Source: Acidobacteriaceae bacterium (lineage in GTDB: Bacteria > Acidobacteriota > Terriglobia > Terriglobales > Acidobacteriaceae). Taken from it: a stretch of 64,000 nucleotides of DNA. The notes below the pieces were generated by a model. That model was not told where the DNA came from. It made no database searches and saw nothing but the letters and a program-made list of their open reading frames with translations. Numbering within the stretch: position 1 is the first letter of the stretch; each line of letters begins with the position of its first letter. Where the stretch lies: NCBI GenBank assembly GCA_030041435.1, contig JASHNW010000130.1:1-64000 (forward strand). The letters run 5' to 3'. The translations under genes and the position numbers were made by a program. Shown in pieces: positions 7,634-17,152 of this stretch.

Positions 7634-9952
7634 TCAGAAAGTGGTTCTGAGCCGCAGCATATAGCTTCGCGAAGGGCCGATGGCGTTGCCGGAAAACAAG
7701 CCGCCGAAATCGATCACATCCAGCACGCTGGTCAGGTTCTCCCCGTCGGCCTGGAATTGCACGTCGATTCTCTCCGAACGATAGACCTCCGCACCCGCCG
7801 ACGCACTTACCTGGAAGGAAGGATCGATGCGCCCGCGGGCGAAGTTGATGCGATCGAGGACCTGCCGGCCATACTCGGCTAGCACGGTGGAGGGACTACC
7901 GTCGAATTCAAAGGGAAGGCCGGTGTCATACTGAGCTCCGCCGGCGGCCCAAAATCGCGGACGGATCTGATAACGCCCTCGTCCTCGAACCGTATTCCGC
8001 TGATCCTGGGAATCCGGAAAATGTCCCGTCAGCTGCTCTTCTGCCTGGGTGGCATCGTCGCCCAGAAAGAGGCCGCCGGTAACCGGATTCCAGGCATTGC
8101 CAACCTCCCACGAGTAGCTTACGAAGCCGGAGAAGCGGCGCCAGTCGGGAACTTCGACCTTACCCTCCGCGCCATAGACGATCGCTTTGCGAAAGGCGAT
8201 GGGAAAGCTGATGGTGGTGTTATCGATTTGGTCGTCGTCAGCGTAGTTGTCTGCGAACCTGCGGAAGTAGTTCGCATCCAGCTTGATCTGCCGATGGAAC
8301 GCTTTGCTCAGGCCCCCTTCGTAGTAGTCCCCCACCGAAGGCCGGACGGGCAGGCGAAGGAAGGCAGCCGGATCGAGCGATGCCACCTCGGTCGAACTGG
8401 AGAGAAGGATGTTTTCAAAAGACGGCGTCTGGAAGACGCGGTCGTATGAGAAATGCGCCACGAGGCCGGCAGATGGGAAGTAGCGGGAGATGGAAAAGCG
8501 CGGCTCCACGGCCTGCTTGTTCAGCAACAGCTGATAATGATCCCAGCGAAGACCGGCCGAGAAGGTCCACGTTTGGAGCCGCGCCAGGTCCTGCACGAAG
8601 GCGGACTGTTCGAGGTCAGGGCGCTGGCCGGCGAAGGCAAAGGCGAGCGAGGTGCCCTGGTCAAACTGGGTTGGGTCGGTGATGACGTAACTGAAATCTT
8701 CGTGCAGAAAGATGTTGTCCGATTCAACGCCGAATTTCCACTCATTCCGCCTCCCCTCGGTCGTGACCGTTGCCTTGAAATAGCCTTCGCGAAAGCGGTT
8801 GTGCTGAAACACCTCGACCGGAGTCGATTGCGCACTGGAGTTGAAGTTGTTCGCGTTGTCGCGGACCATGCCGCGATAATCCGCCAGAGTACGCGCGGAG
8901 AAAGTGTGCTGGTACGAGGCGGAGCCCATGGTTTCGAAGTTGTCTGCCGTCTGGCGCTGGCCGGCCGCCTCCTGCACCTGCTCGTTGGGAAGATCGAACC
9001 GGGAGAGCTCGTGACGCACACTTACGCTGAACCGGTCCGCGGGGCTGAAGTCGCGGTCGCAGCGGCCTGAAAAGTCAGCCAGCGTGCCGGTGTTGGAGTA
9101 GTTCTGCGGGACGACCGGATTGAGATAGCGATCTGTCCGGCTGCCGCTGGCGCTGCCGCCAAGAGCGTTCCTGCCCCATGCATATTGCCCCTTCGCGAAC
9201 CCGCTGGCGGTGTCGAAGCTGCCTCCGGCTAAGATCACGTCGCCGTGCAATCCGGCCTGCCAGTTCTGAGCGGTGTTCAATTCAACGACACCGCCCATTT
9301 TCCGCCCATATTCGGCGGCAAACCCCGCCGTGTAGATGCTCATGGACTGCACGTCGTCGGCTTCGATCTCCGGGCCAAAGCTGGGCGAGCGATTGTCGGT
9401 GAGAGGGATTCCATCGATCACAAACTGCGTCTGGTATTCGGAACCGCGCGGATGCAGGACCGCATTGCCTTCGTAGAGCCATCCGGGCTGCGAGTTCACC
9501 AGGTCCTGCAGGGAGCGGCCGGGGATGGAGCCGACCCGGTGCTGGATGAAGGACGCGCCCAGCTGGACGACCGACCCCGGCTCCTCAGGGTCGATGAGAG
9601 TGTTGGCGGCTTTGACGGTGACGGTTTGCTTCACCGTCGGCAGCTTCAACCGGATGAGCTGATGCAAGGGCAGCCGGGACTGGATGGTTAGATCCTGCGC
9701 GACCGGGGCAAATCCCGGCTGCTCGACGGTCAGGCGATATATACCGTACGGCAGCCATTGAACAACCAACTCGCCGTCGAGGTTCGTTTCGAGATTCGAT
9801 CGATACTGATTGGCCTCGCTGAGCAGAGAAACCGTGGTTTGCATTCCACGGCCGGAGGGGCCGGTTACGGTGACGTGCAGTTCGCCGCTGTTGGCCTGGC
9901 ACCATGCCGACGGTGCGCAGAGCAGCAGAAACAATGTCAGCCGCTTCATCAC
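7634..9952 (-). CDS. TonB-dependent receptor with carboxypeptidase-regulatory N-terminal domain (Oar-like)
   Basis: A 772-aa outer-membrane receptor. It has a signal peptide ending near AWCQA, a CarboxypepD_reg-like beta-sandwich (about 22-105), a plug domain (about 120-230, with TQFVIDGIPL and AEYGRKMGGVVELNT), then a beta-barrel ending in the aromatic signature RLRTTF. Such receptors take up siderophores, glycans or peptides by TonB energy. It is shorter than many acidobacterial Oar-like proteins of 1000 or more residues. It is transcribed away from the SDR gene, with 265 bp between them. The substrate is unknown. Confidence 0.88.
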   Translation of the reverse strand: MMKRLTLFLLLCAPSAWCQANSGELHVTVTGPSGRGMQTTVSLLSEANQYRSNLETNLDGELVVQWLPYGIYRLTVEQPGFAPVAQDLTIQSRLPLHQLIRLKLPTVKQTVTVKAANTLIDPEEPGSVVQLGASFIQHRVGSIPGRSLQDLVNSQPGWLYEGNAVLHPRGSEYQTQFVIDGIPLTDNRSPSFGPEIEADDVQSMSIYTAGFAAEYGRKMGGVVELNTAQNWQAGLHGDVILAGGSFDTASGFAKGQYAWGRNALGGSASGSRTDRYLNPVVPQNYSNTGTLADFSGRCDRDFSPADRFSVSVRHELSRFDLPNEQVQEAAGQRQTADNFETMGSASYQHTFSARTLADYRGMVRDNANNFNSSAQSTPVEVFQHNRFREGYFKATVTTEGRRNEWKFGVESDNIFLHEDFSYVITDPTQFDQGTSLAFAFAGQRPDLEQSAFVQDLARLQTWTFSAGLRWDHYQLLLNKQAVEPRFSISRYFPSAGLVAHFSYDRVFQTPSFENILLSSSTEVASLDPAAFLRLPVRPSVGDYYEGGLSKAFHRQIKLDANYFRRFADNYADDDQIDNTTISFPIAFRKAIVYGAEGKVEVPDWRRFSGFVSYSWEVGNAWNPVTGGLFLGDDATQAEEQLTGHFPDSQDQRNTVRGRGRYQIRPRFWAAGGAQYDTGLPFEFDGSPSTVLAEYGRQVLDRINFARGRIDPSFQVSASAGAEVYRSERIDVQFQADGENLTSVLDVIDFGGLFSGNAIGPSRSYMLRLRTTF

Positions 9953-10217
9953 GAATCGCCCTCAGGGTTATCGCTGTGTCCTCGAAAGCTCCGGCTCCTC
10001 TGGAGGCTGGGCCATGCAAGACCTCGAATCCAATGTACTCACCGCGGACGACCCTGGCCAACAGTCTGCCGGCGACGATACGCGGAGCGGACGAGCCTCC
10101 CGTTGAGAGCGACTGAGCTTTGGTAAAGGACGGAGGCCGGGCGCGATCGCCGGAGCGGACGGAGCGCGACCGTGGCCGGTAAGCTGGGTGGAGTCCGAGT
10201 GCGGAGAGGGAATGCGA

Positions 10218-11000
10218 ATGGGGAGTCAGAAACGGGCAGCAGTTGTTACCGGAGGGGCGCAGGGGATCGGGCGGCGAACGGCGGAGCTGCTGGCGGAGCG
10301 CGGGTTTCGCATTGCGATTGTCGACCTGCTGGAGCCGAAAGCGACGGTGCAGGCAATCGAGACGCGCGGCGGCATTGCGTTCGGGTTCGCCGGCGATGTG
10401 ACACGGGAAGACGTTGTCGAGGAGTTTGCGCGGAAGGTATTCGGGCGGTATCAGCGGGTCGATGTGCTGGTAAACAACGCCGGAATCAGCCTGATTCGCG
10501 CGGCAGAGGATACGACACCGAGCGAATACCGGCGTGTGCTCGAGGTGAATCTTGTGGGGCCGTTTCTGCTGGCGCGGGCATTCGGGCGAATGATGCTGGA
10601 GGCGCGACGCGGGTCGATCATCAATGTTGCGTCGATTGCAGGCCTTGTAGCGGTTGCGGATCGTGCAGCCTACAACACGTCGAAGCACGGGCTGGTGGGG
10701 CTCACGCGAACCCTGGCCGCTGAATGGGGAGGGCGCGGGGTACGGGTGAATGCCGTTTGTCCGGGTTGGGTCAAAACCGAGATGGATGCCGCAGATCAGG
10801 CGGCCGGCAGCTATACCGATCCTGACATTACCCAGCGGGTGCCGATGGGACGCTTCGCGAAGCCGGAGGATGTGGCGCGGGCGATTGCGTTCCTGGCGGA
10901 CGACGAGGAGAGCGGCTTTGTGAACGGCCATACGCTCACCGTGGATGGAGGCTGGTCGTCGGATGGGAGCTGGGAGTCAGTGCGGCTGAGCAAGCGCTGA
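10218..11000 (+). CDS. SDR family oxidoreductase
   Basis: A classical short-chain dehydrogenase/reductase of 260 aa. It has the Rossmann motif TGGAQGIG (11-18), NNAG, and catalytic Ser139, Tyr152 and Lys156 (YNTSK). An Asp at the end of strand 2 (IVDLL) points to NAD(H) preference. The C-terminus ends VDGGWSSDGS, typical of 3-oxoacyl-ACP reductase or sugar-dehydrogenase-like SDRs. I placed the start at the ATG at 10218, which has GGAGAGGG about 7 nt upstream; the ATG at 10212 is too close to that site. The substrate is not determinable. Confidence 0.85.
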   Translation: MGSQKRAAVVTGGAQGIGRRTAELLAERGFRIAIVDLLEPKATVQAIETRGGIAFGFAGDVTREDVVEEFARKVFGRYQRVDVLVNNAGISLIRAAEDTTPSEYRRVLEVNLVGPFLLARAFGRMMLEARRGSIINVASIAGLVAVADRAAYNTSKHGLVGLTRTLAAEWGGRGVRVNAVCPGWVKTEMDAADQAAGSYTDPDITQRVPMGRFAKPEDVARAIAFLADDEESGFVNGHTLTVDGGWSSDGSWESVRLSKR

Positions 11001-11405
11001 CGGGACAGCGCATCGGGAGTTCCTGGTTACCGGGCATTCGCCTGCAAGATTGCGTCACGGGCTGCAATCAGCTCAGTGAGCTGCGACGTGGTATCGCGAG
11101 TTGAGGACATCTCGATTGCCGACCCGAGATATCCCATGCAGAGACGTGACCGCCCGGATCGAGTGACGCGCATCGAGGAGTATCGCGAGCGATCGGTCCG
11201 TTTCTGTTTGCACCATGCAATAGTTCAGTTATCAAAGAAGACTGCGCTGCACTCATCGGAATGCAACTAAAGACGCATTGAGCCGGGCACGGTACTTACG
11301 TAACATGCTGCCTGGAAGTGAGTCGAGCGATTTCGAGGTTTCCGGACCCGGGTCATGGTCATCCTGGGAGCACTTTGGCCTGTGTCGAAAACCGCCTGAG
11401 AATGC
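11001..11405. other. Intergenic region, 405 bp, no convincing gene
   Basis: It separates the SDR gene from the c-di-GMP/ABC operon. A 6-bp stem (GCGCTG/CAGCGC) spans the SDR stop at about 10995-11011 but lacks a T-run. A weak sigma70-like pair, TTGCAC (11208-11213) and TATCAA (11230-11235) with a 16-bp spacer, could drive the downstream operon. A 36-codon minus-strand frame at 11027-11137 lacks a ribosome site. Confidence 0.5.
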
Positions 11406-13874
11406 ATGATGACGTTGCGGGTCAAGGCTCTTATTGGCGTGGTGGTCGCAGGAGCCATTGCGAGTTTGTGTCTGGTTCCCCGACTGCCTCCTGAGCATTG
11501 GACTTACTTCTTTGTCTACCTGGCCGCCATCCTGCTCAGTTCCGGGATGAAGGTTGCGCTGCCCAAACGCGACGGGACGATGTCTGCCAACTTCCCGTTC
11601 ATCTTTCTGGGCATTGTGCAACTTTCGCCGTTACAGGCGGTGCTGCTGGCGGCATCGAGCGTCATTGCGCAGTGTCGAATCCGGGTAGTCAAACCTTTCA
11701 CACTCGTACAAATTGTCTTTAATGTAGCCAACGTAACAACGGCCACGGTTCTGGCCACGCTTGTCTATGCGGAGTCGCTGAGACCGCTGCATCACGAGGT
11801 CGCGCCGGCGCTTGCCCTTGCGGCAACAGGTTATTTTCTGGCAAATACCGTCCCTATAGCCCTGGTCATTTCCTGGGACTCGGAAACTGAACCTTTCCGG
11901 CAATGGCGTGAAGAATACCTCTGGTACCTGCCCTTCTATCTGGTTGGCGCCATGCTGGCTGCAGCCGTTAATTTCATCGGCATTATGTTCGGCTGGCTCA
12001 CGTCGCTGCTGCTGATACCGCTGGTCTATATCGTCTATCGCGCTTATTGCGCACAGATGGCCATCGTCCGCGACCGTGAACGGCACATTGTCGAAACTGA
12101 AGCACTGCATCTTCGCACCATCGAAGGGCTGGCGATGGCCATCGAGGCCAAAGATCGCAACACACATCGCCACCTGATGCGAGTGAGAGTCTACGTGTCT
12201 GAGCTGGGAAAGATCCTGGGCCTCGATCCATCGCTCATGAAGGCGCTCCTGACTGCGGCCTTTCTGCACGACATCGGCAAACTGGCTGTCCCGGAACACA
12301 TCATCAACAAGCCCGGCAAGCTCACGCACGAAGAGTTCGAAAAGATGAAGATTCATCCCGTAGTGGGCGCCGACATTCTGGAGCGGGTGCACTTTCCTTA
12401 TCCGGTGGTTCCTATCGTCCGGTCGCATCACGAGGCGTGGGATGGGAGCGGATATCCCGACGGCCTGCGGGGCGAGGAGATTCCAATTGGTGCGCGCATT
12501 CTGACCGTCGTCGACTGTTTCGACGCGCTGGCGTCGGAGCGGCCGTACCGCCGGGCTCTGCCGCTGGACGAAGCCATGACGATGGTTAAAAGCAAGTCCG
12601 GCATCCAGTTCGATCCTGCGATCGTCCGGCTGCTCGAAGCGCGTTATCCCGAGCTCGAAGAACTGGCGCGTCAGCAGATTGAAGAAGTGGAGCCACTGAA
12701 GACGGATTTGTTCATCGAACGCGGCGCCGCGCCAGGCGCAGGATTTGCGCCGGAACCTTCGGCTCAGGCAGCCGCAGGGGTGGCGCAGCATGCTGGATCC
12801 GGCAGCATAGCTGCAGCGATTCACCGCGAGCCGCTTAGCCTGATCGCGGAGGCGAGCCAGGAGGCGAAGGCTATATTCGAGCTGAGCCAGATGCTGGGGA
12901 CATCGCTCGGCGCGCGCGAAATCAGCTCGATGATGTCCATGCGCCTGCAGCCATTGATACCGTTCGATTGCTTTGCGGTGTACCTCAGGCGAGAAACATC
13001 CGTCGCCGCGCAGTATATCGACGGCCGCTGTGCCCGGGCTTTTTCCGCGCAGCCCATCCCCATGGGAGAAGGGCTGTCCGGCTGGGTTGCTGAGAACAGA
13101 CGGCCCATCGTCAACGGCAATCCAACTGTAGAGCCGAATCTGATCGCCGAATGCGGATTGTTTTCCGCACACAGCTCCGCACTCTCGGTTCCGCTCTTCG
13201 ATCTCGGCGGCGACACCTTTGCGGTTGTTACGCTTTATTCCTGCAAACCTGCGGCGTTTACCGACGACCATCTGCGGACCCTGCAGGCAATTGAGTCCCG
13301 ATTCTCGCTCTCCCTGCAAAACGCGATGCGCTTTGAGGCGGCGGAGACCGACGCGAGGGTGGACCGCCTTACCCAGCTTTGGAACACGCAGAGTTTCTTC
13401 CGGCACATCGCCGCGGAAATCGAACGAGTGCAGGTAAATGGCGGGGAATTTGGAGTCGTTGTCTGCGACCTGAATTCCTTCAAGAGCGTCAACGACCGGC
13501 ATGGGCACGCAATCGGCAACGAATTGTTGCGCGCCATTGCCCGGGAATTTCGCTGCTGCTGCGGACCGGCGGATGCCGTTGCCCGCATGGGTGGAGACGA
13601 ATTTGCCTTCCTCTTTTCCTCCCTCAGCCTCGAATCGGCAGACTGGAAGCTGAAGACGCTCGAACAGGGCTTGCAGCGCGCGTGCCACGGCCTGCAGATC
13701 GAAGCCGGCATCTCCGGCAGCATGGGGGTTGCGTTCTGTCCCCGGGACGGTAAGAGTCCGGAAGAGCTGCTGGGCATCGCCGACCGCGGAATGTATCTGC
13801 AGAAGCGCCACTTTTACAGCGCTCATAACAACCGGGAAGCGCCGCCTGTGCTGGCGGGCATTGCAGCATCATGA
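11406..13874 (+). CDS. Membrane HD-GYP / GAF / GGDEF protein (c-di-GMP turnover)
   Basis: An 822-aa multidomain signalling protein. About seven membrane helices (residues 5-215) form a sensor, followed by an HD-GYP phosphodiesterase domain (about 235-415, with HDIGK at 288-292 and GYPDG at 349-353), a GAF domain (about 490-640) and a GGDEF cyclase domain (about 650-815, intact GGDEF at 729-733). It could therefore both degrade and make cyclic di-GMP. The RxxD inhibitory site expected five residues before GGDEF reads GPAD, so product inhibition is probably lost. Its stop overlaps the next start as ATGA, coupling it to an ABC importer. The start is one of two adjacent ATGs, with only a weak ribosome site. 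Confidence 0.9.
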   Translation: MMTLRVKALIGVVVAGAIASLCLVPRLPPEHWTYFFVYLAAILLSSGMKVALPKRDGTMSANFPFIFLGIVQLSPLQAVLLAASSVIAQCRIRVVKPFTLVQIVFNVANVTTATVLATLVYAESLRPLHHEVAPALALAATGYFLANTVPIALVISWDSETEPFRQWREEYLWYLPFYLVGAMLAAAVNFIGIMFGWLTSLLLIPLVYIVYRAYCAQMAIVRDRERHIVETEALHLRTIEGLAMAIEAKDRNTHRHLMRVRVYVSELGKILGLDPSLMKALLTAAFLHDIGKLAVPEHIINKPGKLTHEEFEKMKIHPVVGADILERVHFPYPVVPIVRSHHEAWDGSGYPDGLRGEEIPIGARILTVVDCFDALASERPYRRALPLDEAMTMVKSKSGIQFDPAIVRLLEARYPELEELARQQIEEVEPLKTDLFIERGAAPGAGFAPEPSAQAAAGVAQHAGSGSIAAAIHREPLSLIAEASQEAKAIFELSQMLGTSLGAREISSMMSMRLQPLIPFDCFAVYLRRETSVAAQYIDGRCARAFSAQPIPMGEGLSGWVAENRRPIVNGNPTVEPNLIAECGLFSAHSSALSVPLFDLGGDTFAVVTLYSCKPAAFTDDHLRTLQAIESRFSLSLQNAMRFEAAETDARVDRLTQLWNTQSFFRHIAAEIERVQVNGGEFGVVVCDLNSFKSVNDRHGHAIGNELLRAIAREFRCCCGPADAVARMGGDEFAFLFSSLSLESADWKLKTLEQGLQRACHGLQIEAGISGSMGVAFCPRDGKSPEELLGIADRGMYLQKRHFYSAHNNREAPPVLAGIAAS

Positions 13875-14728
13875 CGGCAGGGGCGGCCGTGCTGCAATGG
13901 CTTGGCCGAACCATCGCCATCGTTCTGCTGGTGATGGCCGGATCCACGGTCCTGGTGCGTTTTGCTCCCGGGTATCTCAGCGATGCCCGCGAGATGGACG
14001 CCCGCTATGCCGATGCGGCGCACGCTGAACTGTCCCAGGAAGCAGCGCGGAGCCGATCGTTGCCGCACATGCTCTCCGCGGAGATCTCCGGATGGGCGCG
14101 AGGGGATGCCGGAATCTCGCGGGAGTACGGAGTTCCTGTATCCGCTCTGATTCTGCCCCGCCTGGCCGTAACCGGCGGTCTGTTGCTGCGATCGATTCTC
14201 CTCGCCTGGACGCTGGCCCTGAGTGCTTCGCTCCTTACCACCGCGGGTCGCAACCCATCGCCGTTCTGGCAGACGCCGGCTACGCTTCTGCTGGCCATAC
14301 CGACGGCCGCTATGGCGACACTTTGCCTGCTGGCGAACAGCGGCGGTCCGGTGCTGGTGATGGCTCTGCTGCTGGCGGCGCGGGACTTCAAATTCCTTCA
14401 TCGCGCCCTGCGCACGGCATGGCTCGATCCGCATGTGCTGCAGGCGCGCGCTCAGGGCCTCAGAGCGCGGCAGGTGCTGCGGGCTCATGTTCTCCCCGCC
14501 ATTGCTCCCCAGCTTGCTGCTCTGGCTTCACTGTCCATCATGACGGCACTGAGCGCGATTGTTCCGGTAGAAGTGATCTTCGATGTGCCGGGACTCGGCC
14601 AGCTGGCCTGGAACGCTGCGCTGAACCGAGATCTTCCTGTGCTGCTGGCGGTGACGATGATCATGGCGCTGGCCGTGGTCATCGGGGGAATGACCCCTGA
14701 TCGCCCGCCGGAGTGGAAGAGCGTATGA
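13871..14728 (+). CDS. ABC transporter permease, DppB/OppB type
   Basis: A 285-aa inner-membrane subunit of an oligopeptide/nickel-type importer. It has an N-terminal helix (about 12-28), a periplasmic segment (about 35-85) and a transmembrane domain (about 95-275) with an EAA-like loop ARAQGLRARQVLRAHVLP that contacts the ATPase. It is somewhat shorter than typical DppB proteins (about 310-340). The start overlaps the stop of the HD-GYP/GGDEF gene (ATGA), and its own stop overlaps the next permease start the same way. Confidence 0.85.
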   Translation: MTAGAAVLQWLGRTIAIVLLVMAGSTVLVRFAPGYLSDAREMDARYADAAHAELSQEAARSRSLPHMLSAEISGWARGDAGISREYGVPVSALILPRLAVTGGLLLRSILLAWTLALSASLLTTAGRNPSPFWQTPATLLLAIPTAAMATLCLLANSGGPVLVMALLLAARDFKFLHRALRTAWLDPHVLQARAQGLRARQVLRAHVLPAIAPQLAALASLSIMTALSAIVPVEVIFDVPGLGQLAWNAALNRDLPVLLAVTMIMALAVVIGGMTPDRPPEWKSV

Positions 14729-15513
14729 AGCTTCGTCCCTCAGCCGCGTGGCTGCTTGCCGTCACGATTCTGGCCGCTGCCATTGTTCTCGCGCGACCAG
14801 GCGCGAGCTACTCGCATCAGGATCGTGCCGAGCCGCTTGCCGCCGCATCGACCCTCCATCCGGCAGGCACCGATGCGCTCGGTCGCGATCGCCTGACGCG
14901 CGTGGCGGCTGCTCTTCTCCTGAGCCTCGTTGGCGCCACTGCTGCGGCGGCGGTAACCACCCTGGCAGCAGCCGGCGTTGGCACGCTCGCAGCCTTCGCC
15001 CCCGCATCCATTGGCTGGCCCGCCATGTTGCTGTGCGATGTCTTTCTCGCCCTGCCCTGGATGTTCCTGCTGCTGATGGTTCGATCGGCTCTCCCTTTGA
15101 CCACTTCTCCCGCGAACTCGGCTGCAATTACGTTCCTGGTCCTTGCGGCGTTGGGGTGGCCGGCCTGTGCGCGGGCTGTCTATCGAGGCGCCCTCAGCCT
15201 GAAACGTTCTGCATGGATGCTCCACGCACACGCCGCAGGACTGCGCGGCAGGCAAATTGTCCGCTATGTGCTTCCTAACCTGATCCCGCTGCTGCTGCCC
15301 CAGTTCCTCATTTGTGTGCCGACGTTCGTCATTGCAGAAGCTAACCTGGGCGCGCTCGGCCTCGGCATCGGTGAACCGCTGCCGTCATGGGGCGGTATGT
15401 TACTCGAACTGGATAACTCCGCAATGCTGCTGCAAACCCGATGGGTCTATTTCCCCGTGGCTTTGCTGATTGCCGTTCTGCTTCTGCTGGAAGCTGTCGC
15501 GGTGGAGGCCTGA
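14725..15513 (+). CDS. ABC transporter permease, DppC/OppC type
   Basis: A 262-aa second permease of the importer. It has an N-terminal helix, the short conserved segment HPAGTDALGRD typical of OppC/DppC, and five further membrane segments including the EAA-like loop HAHAAGLRGRQIVRYVLPN. The C-terminal part (NLGALGLGIGEPLPSWGGML) is the usual DppC ending. I chose the ATG at 14725, which forms an ATGA overlap with the upstream stop and has GGAAGAG upstream, rather than the earlier in-frame GTG at 14713. Confidence 0.87.
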   Translation: MKLRPSAAWLLAVTILAAAIVLARPGASYSHQDRAEPLAAASTLHPAGTDALGRDRLTRVAAALLLSLVGATAAAAVTTLAAAGVGTLAAFAPASIGWPAMLLCDVFLALPWMFLLLMVRSALPLTTSPANSAAITFLVLAALGWPACARAVYRGALSLKRSAWMLHAHAAGLRGRQIVRYVLPNLIPLLLPQFLICVPTFVIAEANLGALGLGIGEPLPSWGGMLLELDNSAMLLQTRWVYFPVALLIAVLLLLEAVAVEA

Positions 15514-15517
15514 GCCG

Positions 15518-17152
15518 ATGCGCAACTCCATTCGTCTCTGTGCCTTTGCCCTGGCGATTCTGGCCGCGGCGCCAGCGAAGACCTGTCTGGCTCAGGCTGC
15601 GCCCCGGATGCCCGGGGAACTGGCGTGGACCATCGGCTATGACCCGAAAACCTTCGATCCGGCAATAGTGGACGACCAGGAATCGGAGCAGGTGCGGTAC
15701 CTGACTGCGGGCGTGCTGCTCCGTTTCAATCGACTGACACAGAAGGTCGAGCCCGAACTGGCAGAGACCTGGAGCGTTTCGGCGAATGGCAGAACTCTGA
15801 CCTTCAGGCTGCGCCTGGGCCTGCAGTTCTCCGATGGCAGCAGCCTCACTGCGCGGGACGCCGCCTGGTCGATCCGGCGTGTTCTGCTGCCGTCGACCCA
15901 TGCACCGGTTGCCGAGGAATTTGTGTCTCCCGGTGAAGTCACGGTCGAGACGCCGGATGCGAGAACCGTAATCGTTCATTTGCCCAAACGAGTAGTTGGC
16001 ATCGGCAAGGTTTTTGACGAGATTGCCATTGAACCGGCTGGCCGGCCCAGCCAGGGCCGCATCACCTCCGGCCCGTTCTTCGTATCTGACTACCATCGCT
16101 CTCTGTATGTGCGGCTGCGCCGCAACCCTCACTTTTATGCGAGGGACGCCGCCGGCGTGGAACTTCCTTATGCTTCCGGCGTACGTCTTGATGTTCTCGA
16201 GAATCCGGAACAGGAGATTCGGCTGTTCCTGCGCGGCGCATACGACGTGATCGACGACCTCCCGCCGGATTACTTCGAACTTTTGAGACGAAAGGATCCG
16301 TCCACCGTACGGGACCTGGGACCATCGCTGAATACCGAACAGATGTGGTTCAATCAGGCGCCGGATGCTCCCATTCCCGCATGGGAAAAAGCCTGGTTCC
16401 GGAATCGGGCATTTCGCATTGCTGTCTCGCAGGCCGTCCATCGCGCCGATCTGGCACGCATCGCATACGAAGGACACGCAACCCCTGCCTACAGCTTCAT
16501 CTCGCCGGCCAACTCCATCTGGTACAACCGCAGCCTGTCCGCGCCGCATACCGATGTCGCCGCCGCGAAGGCTGAACTGGCTGCGGCCGGCTTCCATCTG
16601 AGCGGATCGGTTCTCGAAGATGCGGCGGGACACACGGTTAAGTTTTCTATTCTCACCAACGCGGGTAACGCCGCTCGATTGAAGATGGCGACCCTGATTC
16701 AACAGGACCTCGCAGCCCTGGGCATGCAGGTGACCGTCGTGACGATGGATTTTCCCGCCCTGGTCGAGCGTCTGATGCACACCCAGGACTATGAAGCTTG
16801 CCTGCTGGGACTGGAAAACGTCGACCCCGATCCGAACACCATGATGAACATCTGGCTCAGCTCCTCGCCCAATCACCAGTGGGACCCATCTGAAAAGGAG
16901 CCCGCAACCGCGTGGGAGGCCGAGATCGATCGCCTGATGAACGAGCAGGCCGGCGCCTTGATGAGCTCGGAGCGGAAGCAGGCTGTCGATCGCGTGCAGC
17001 AGATCGTTGCCGACCAGCAGCCGTTCATTTACCTGGTGTATCCAAACGTTCTGGTGGCCGTTTCACCCCGACTACAAGGCGTGCAACCCGCCGTGCTCGA
17101 ACCGGCGCTGACGTGGAATGTCGAGGACCTCCGGCTCAGGGAGGCGCGATGA
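15518..17152 (+). CDS. ABC transporter solute-binding protein, family 5 (DppA/OppA type)
   Basis: A 544-aa extracytoplasmic binding protein. The signal peptide is residues 1-25 (cleavage after CLAQA), followed by the family-5 fold: WTIGYDPKTFDPA near the N-terminus, LAETWSVSANGRTLTFRLR, and the C-terminal domain with WFRNRAFRIAVSQAVHR. It binds peptides or similar ligands for the two permeases encoded upstream. The ATG at 15518 is 4 bp after the permease stop; the earlier in-frame codon at 15470 lies inside the permease gene and would block the signal peptide. Its stop overlaps the ATPase start. Confidence 0.88.
   Translation: MRNSIRLCAFALAILAAAPAKTCLAQAAPRMPGELAWTIGYDPKTFDPAIVDDQESEQVRYLTAGVLLRFNRLTQKVEPELAETWSVSANGRTLTFRLRLGLQFSDGSSLTARDAAWSIRRVLLPSTHAPVAEEFVSPGEVTVETPDARTVIVHLPKRVVGIGKVFDEIAIEPAGRPSQGRITSGPFFVSDYHRSLYVRLRRNPHFYARDAAGVELPYASGVRLDVLENPEQEIRLFLRGAYDVIDDLPPDYFELLRRKDPSTVRDLGPSLNTEQMWFNQAPDAPIPAWEKAWFRNRAFRIAVSQAVHRADLARIAYEGHATPAYSFISPANSIWYNRSLSAPHTDVAAAKAELAAAGFHLSGSVLEDAAGHTVKFSILTNAGNAARLKMATLIQQDLAALGMQVTVVTMDFPALVERLMHTQDYEACLLGLENVDPDPNTMMNIWLSSSPNHQWDPSEKEPATAWEAEIDRLMNEQAGALMSSERKQAVDRVQQIVADQQPFIYLVYPNVLVAVSPRLQGVQPAVLEPALTWNVEDLRLREAR

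Noticed and set aside
11027-11137. 36-codon minus-strand frame between SDR and the HD-GYP gene (MGYLGSAIEMSSTRD...)
   Set aside because: No ribosome site, no recognisable motif, and a length expected by chance.
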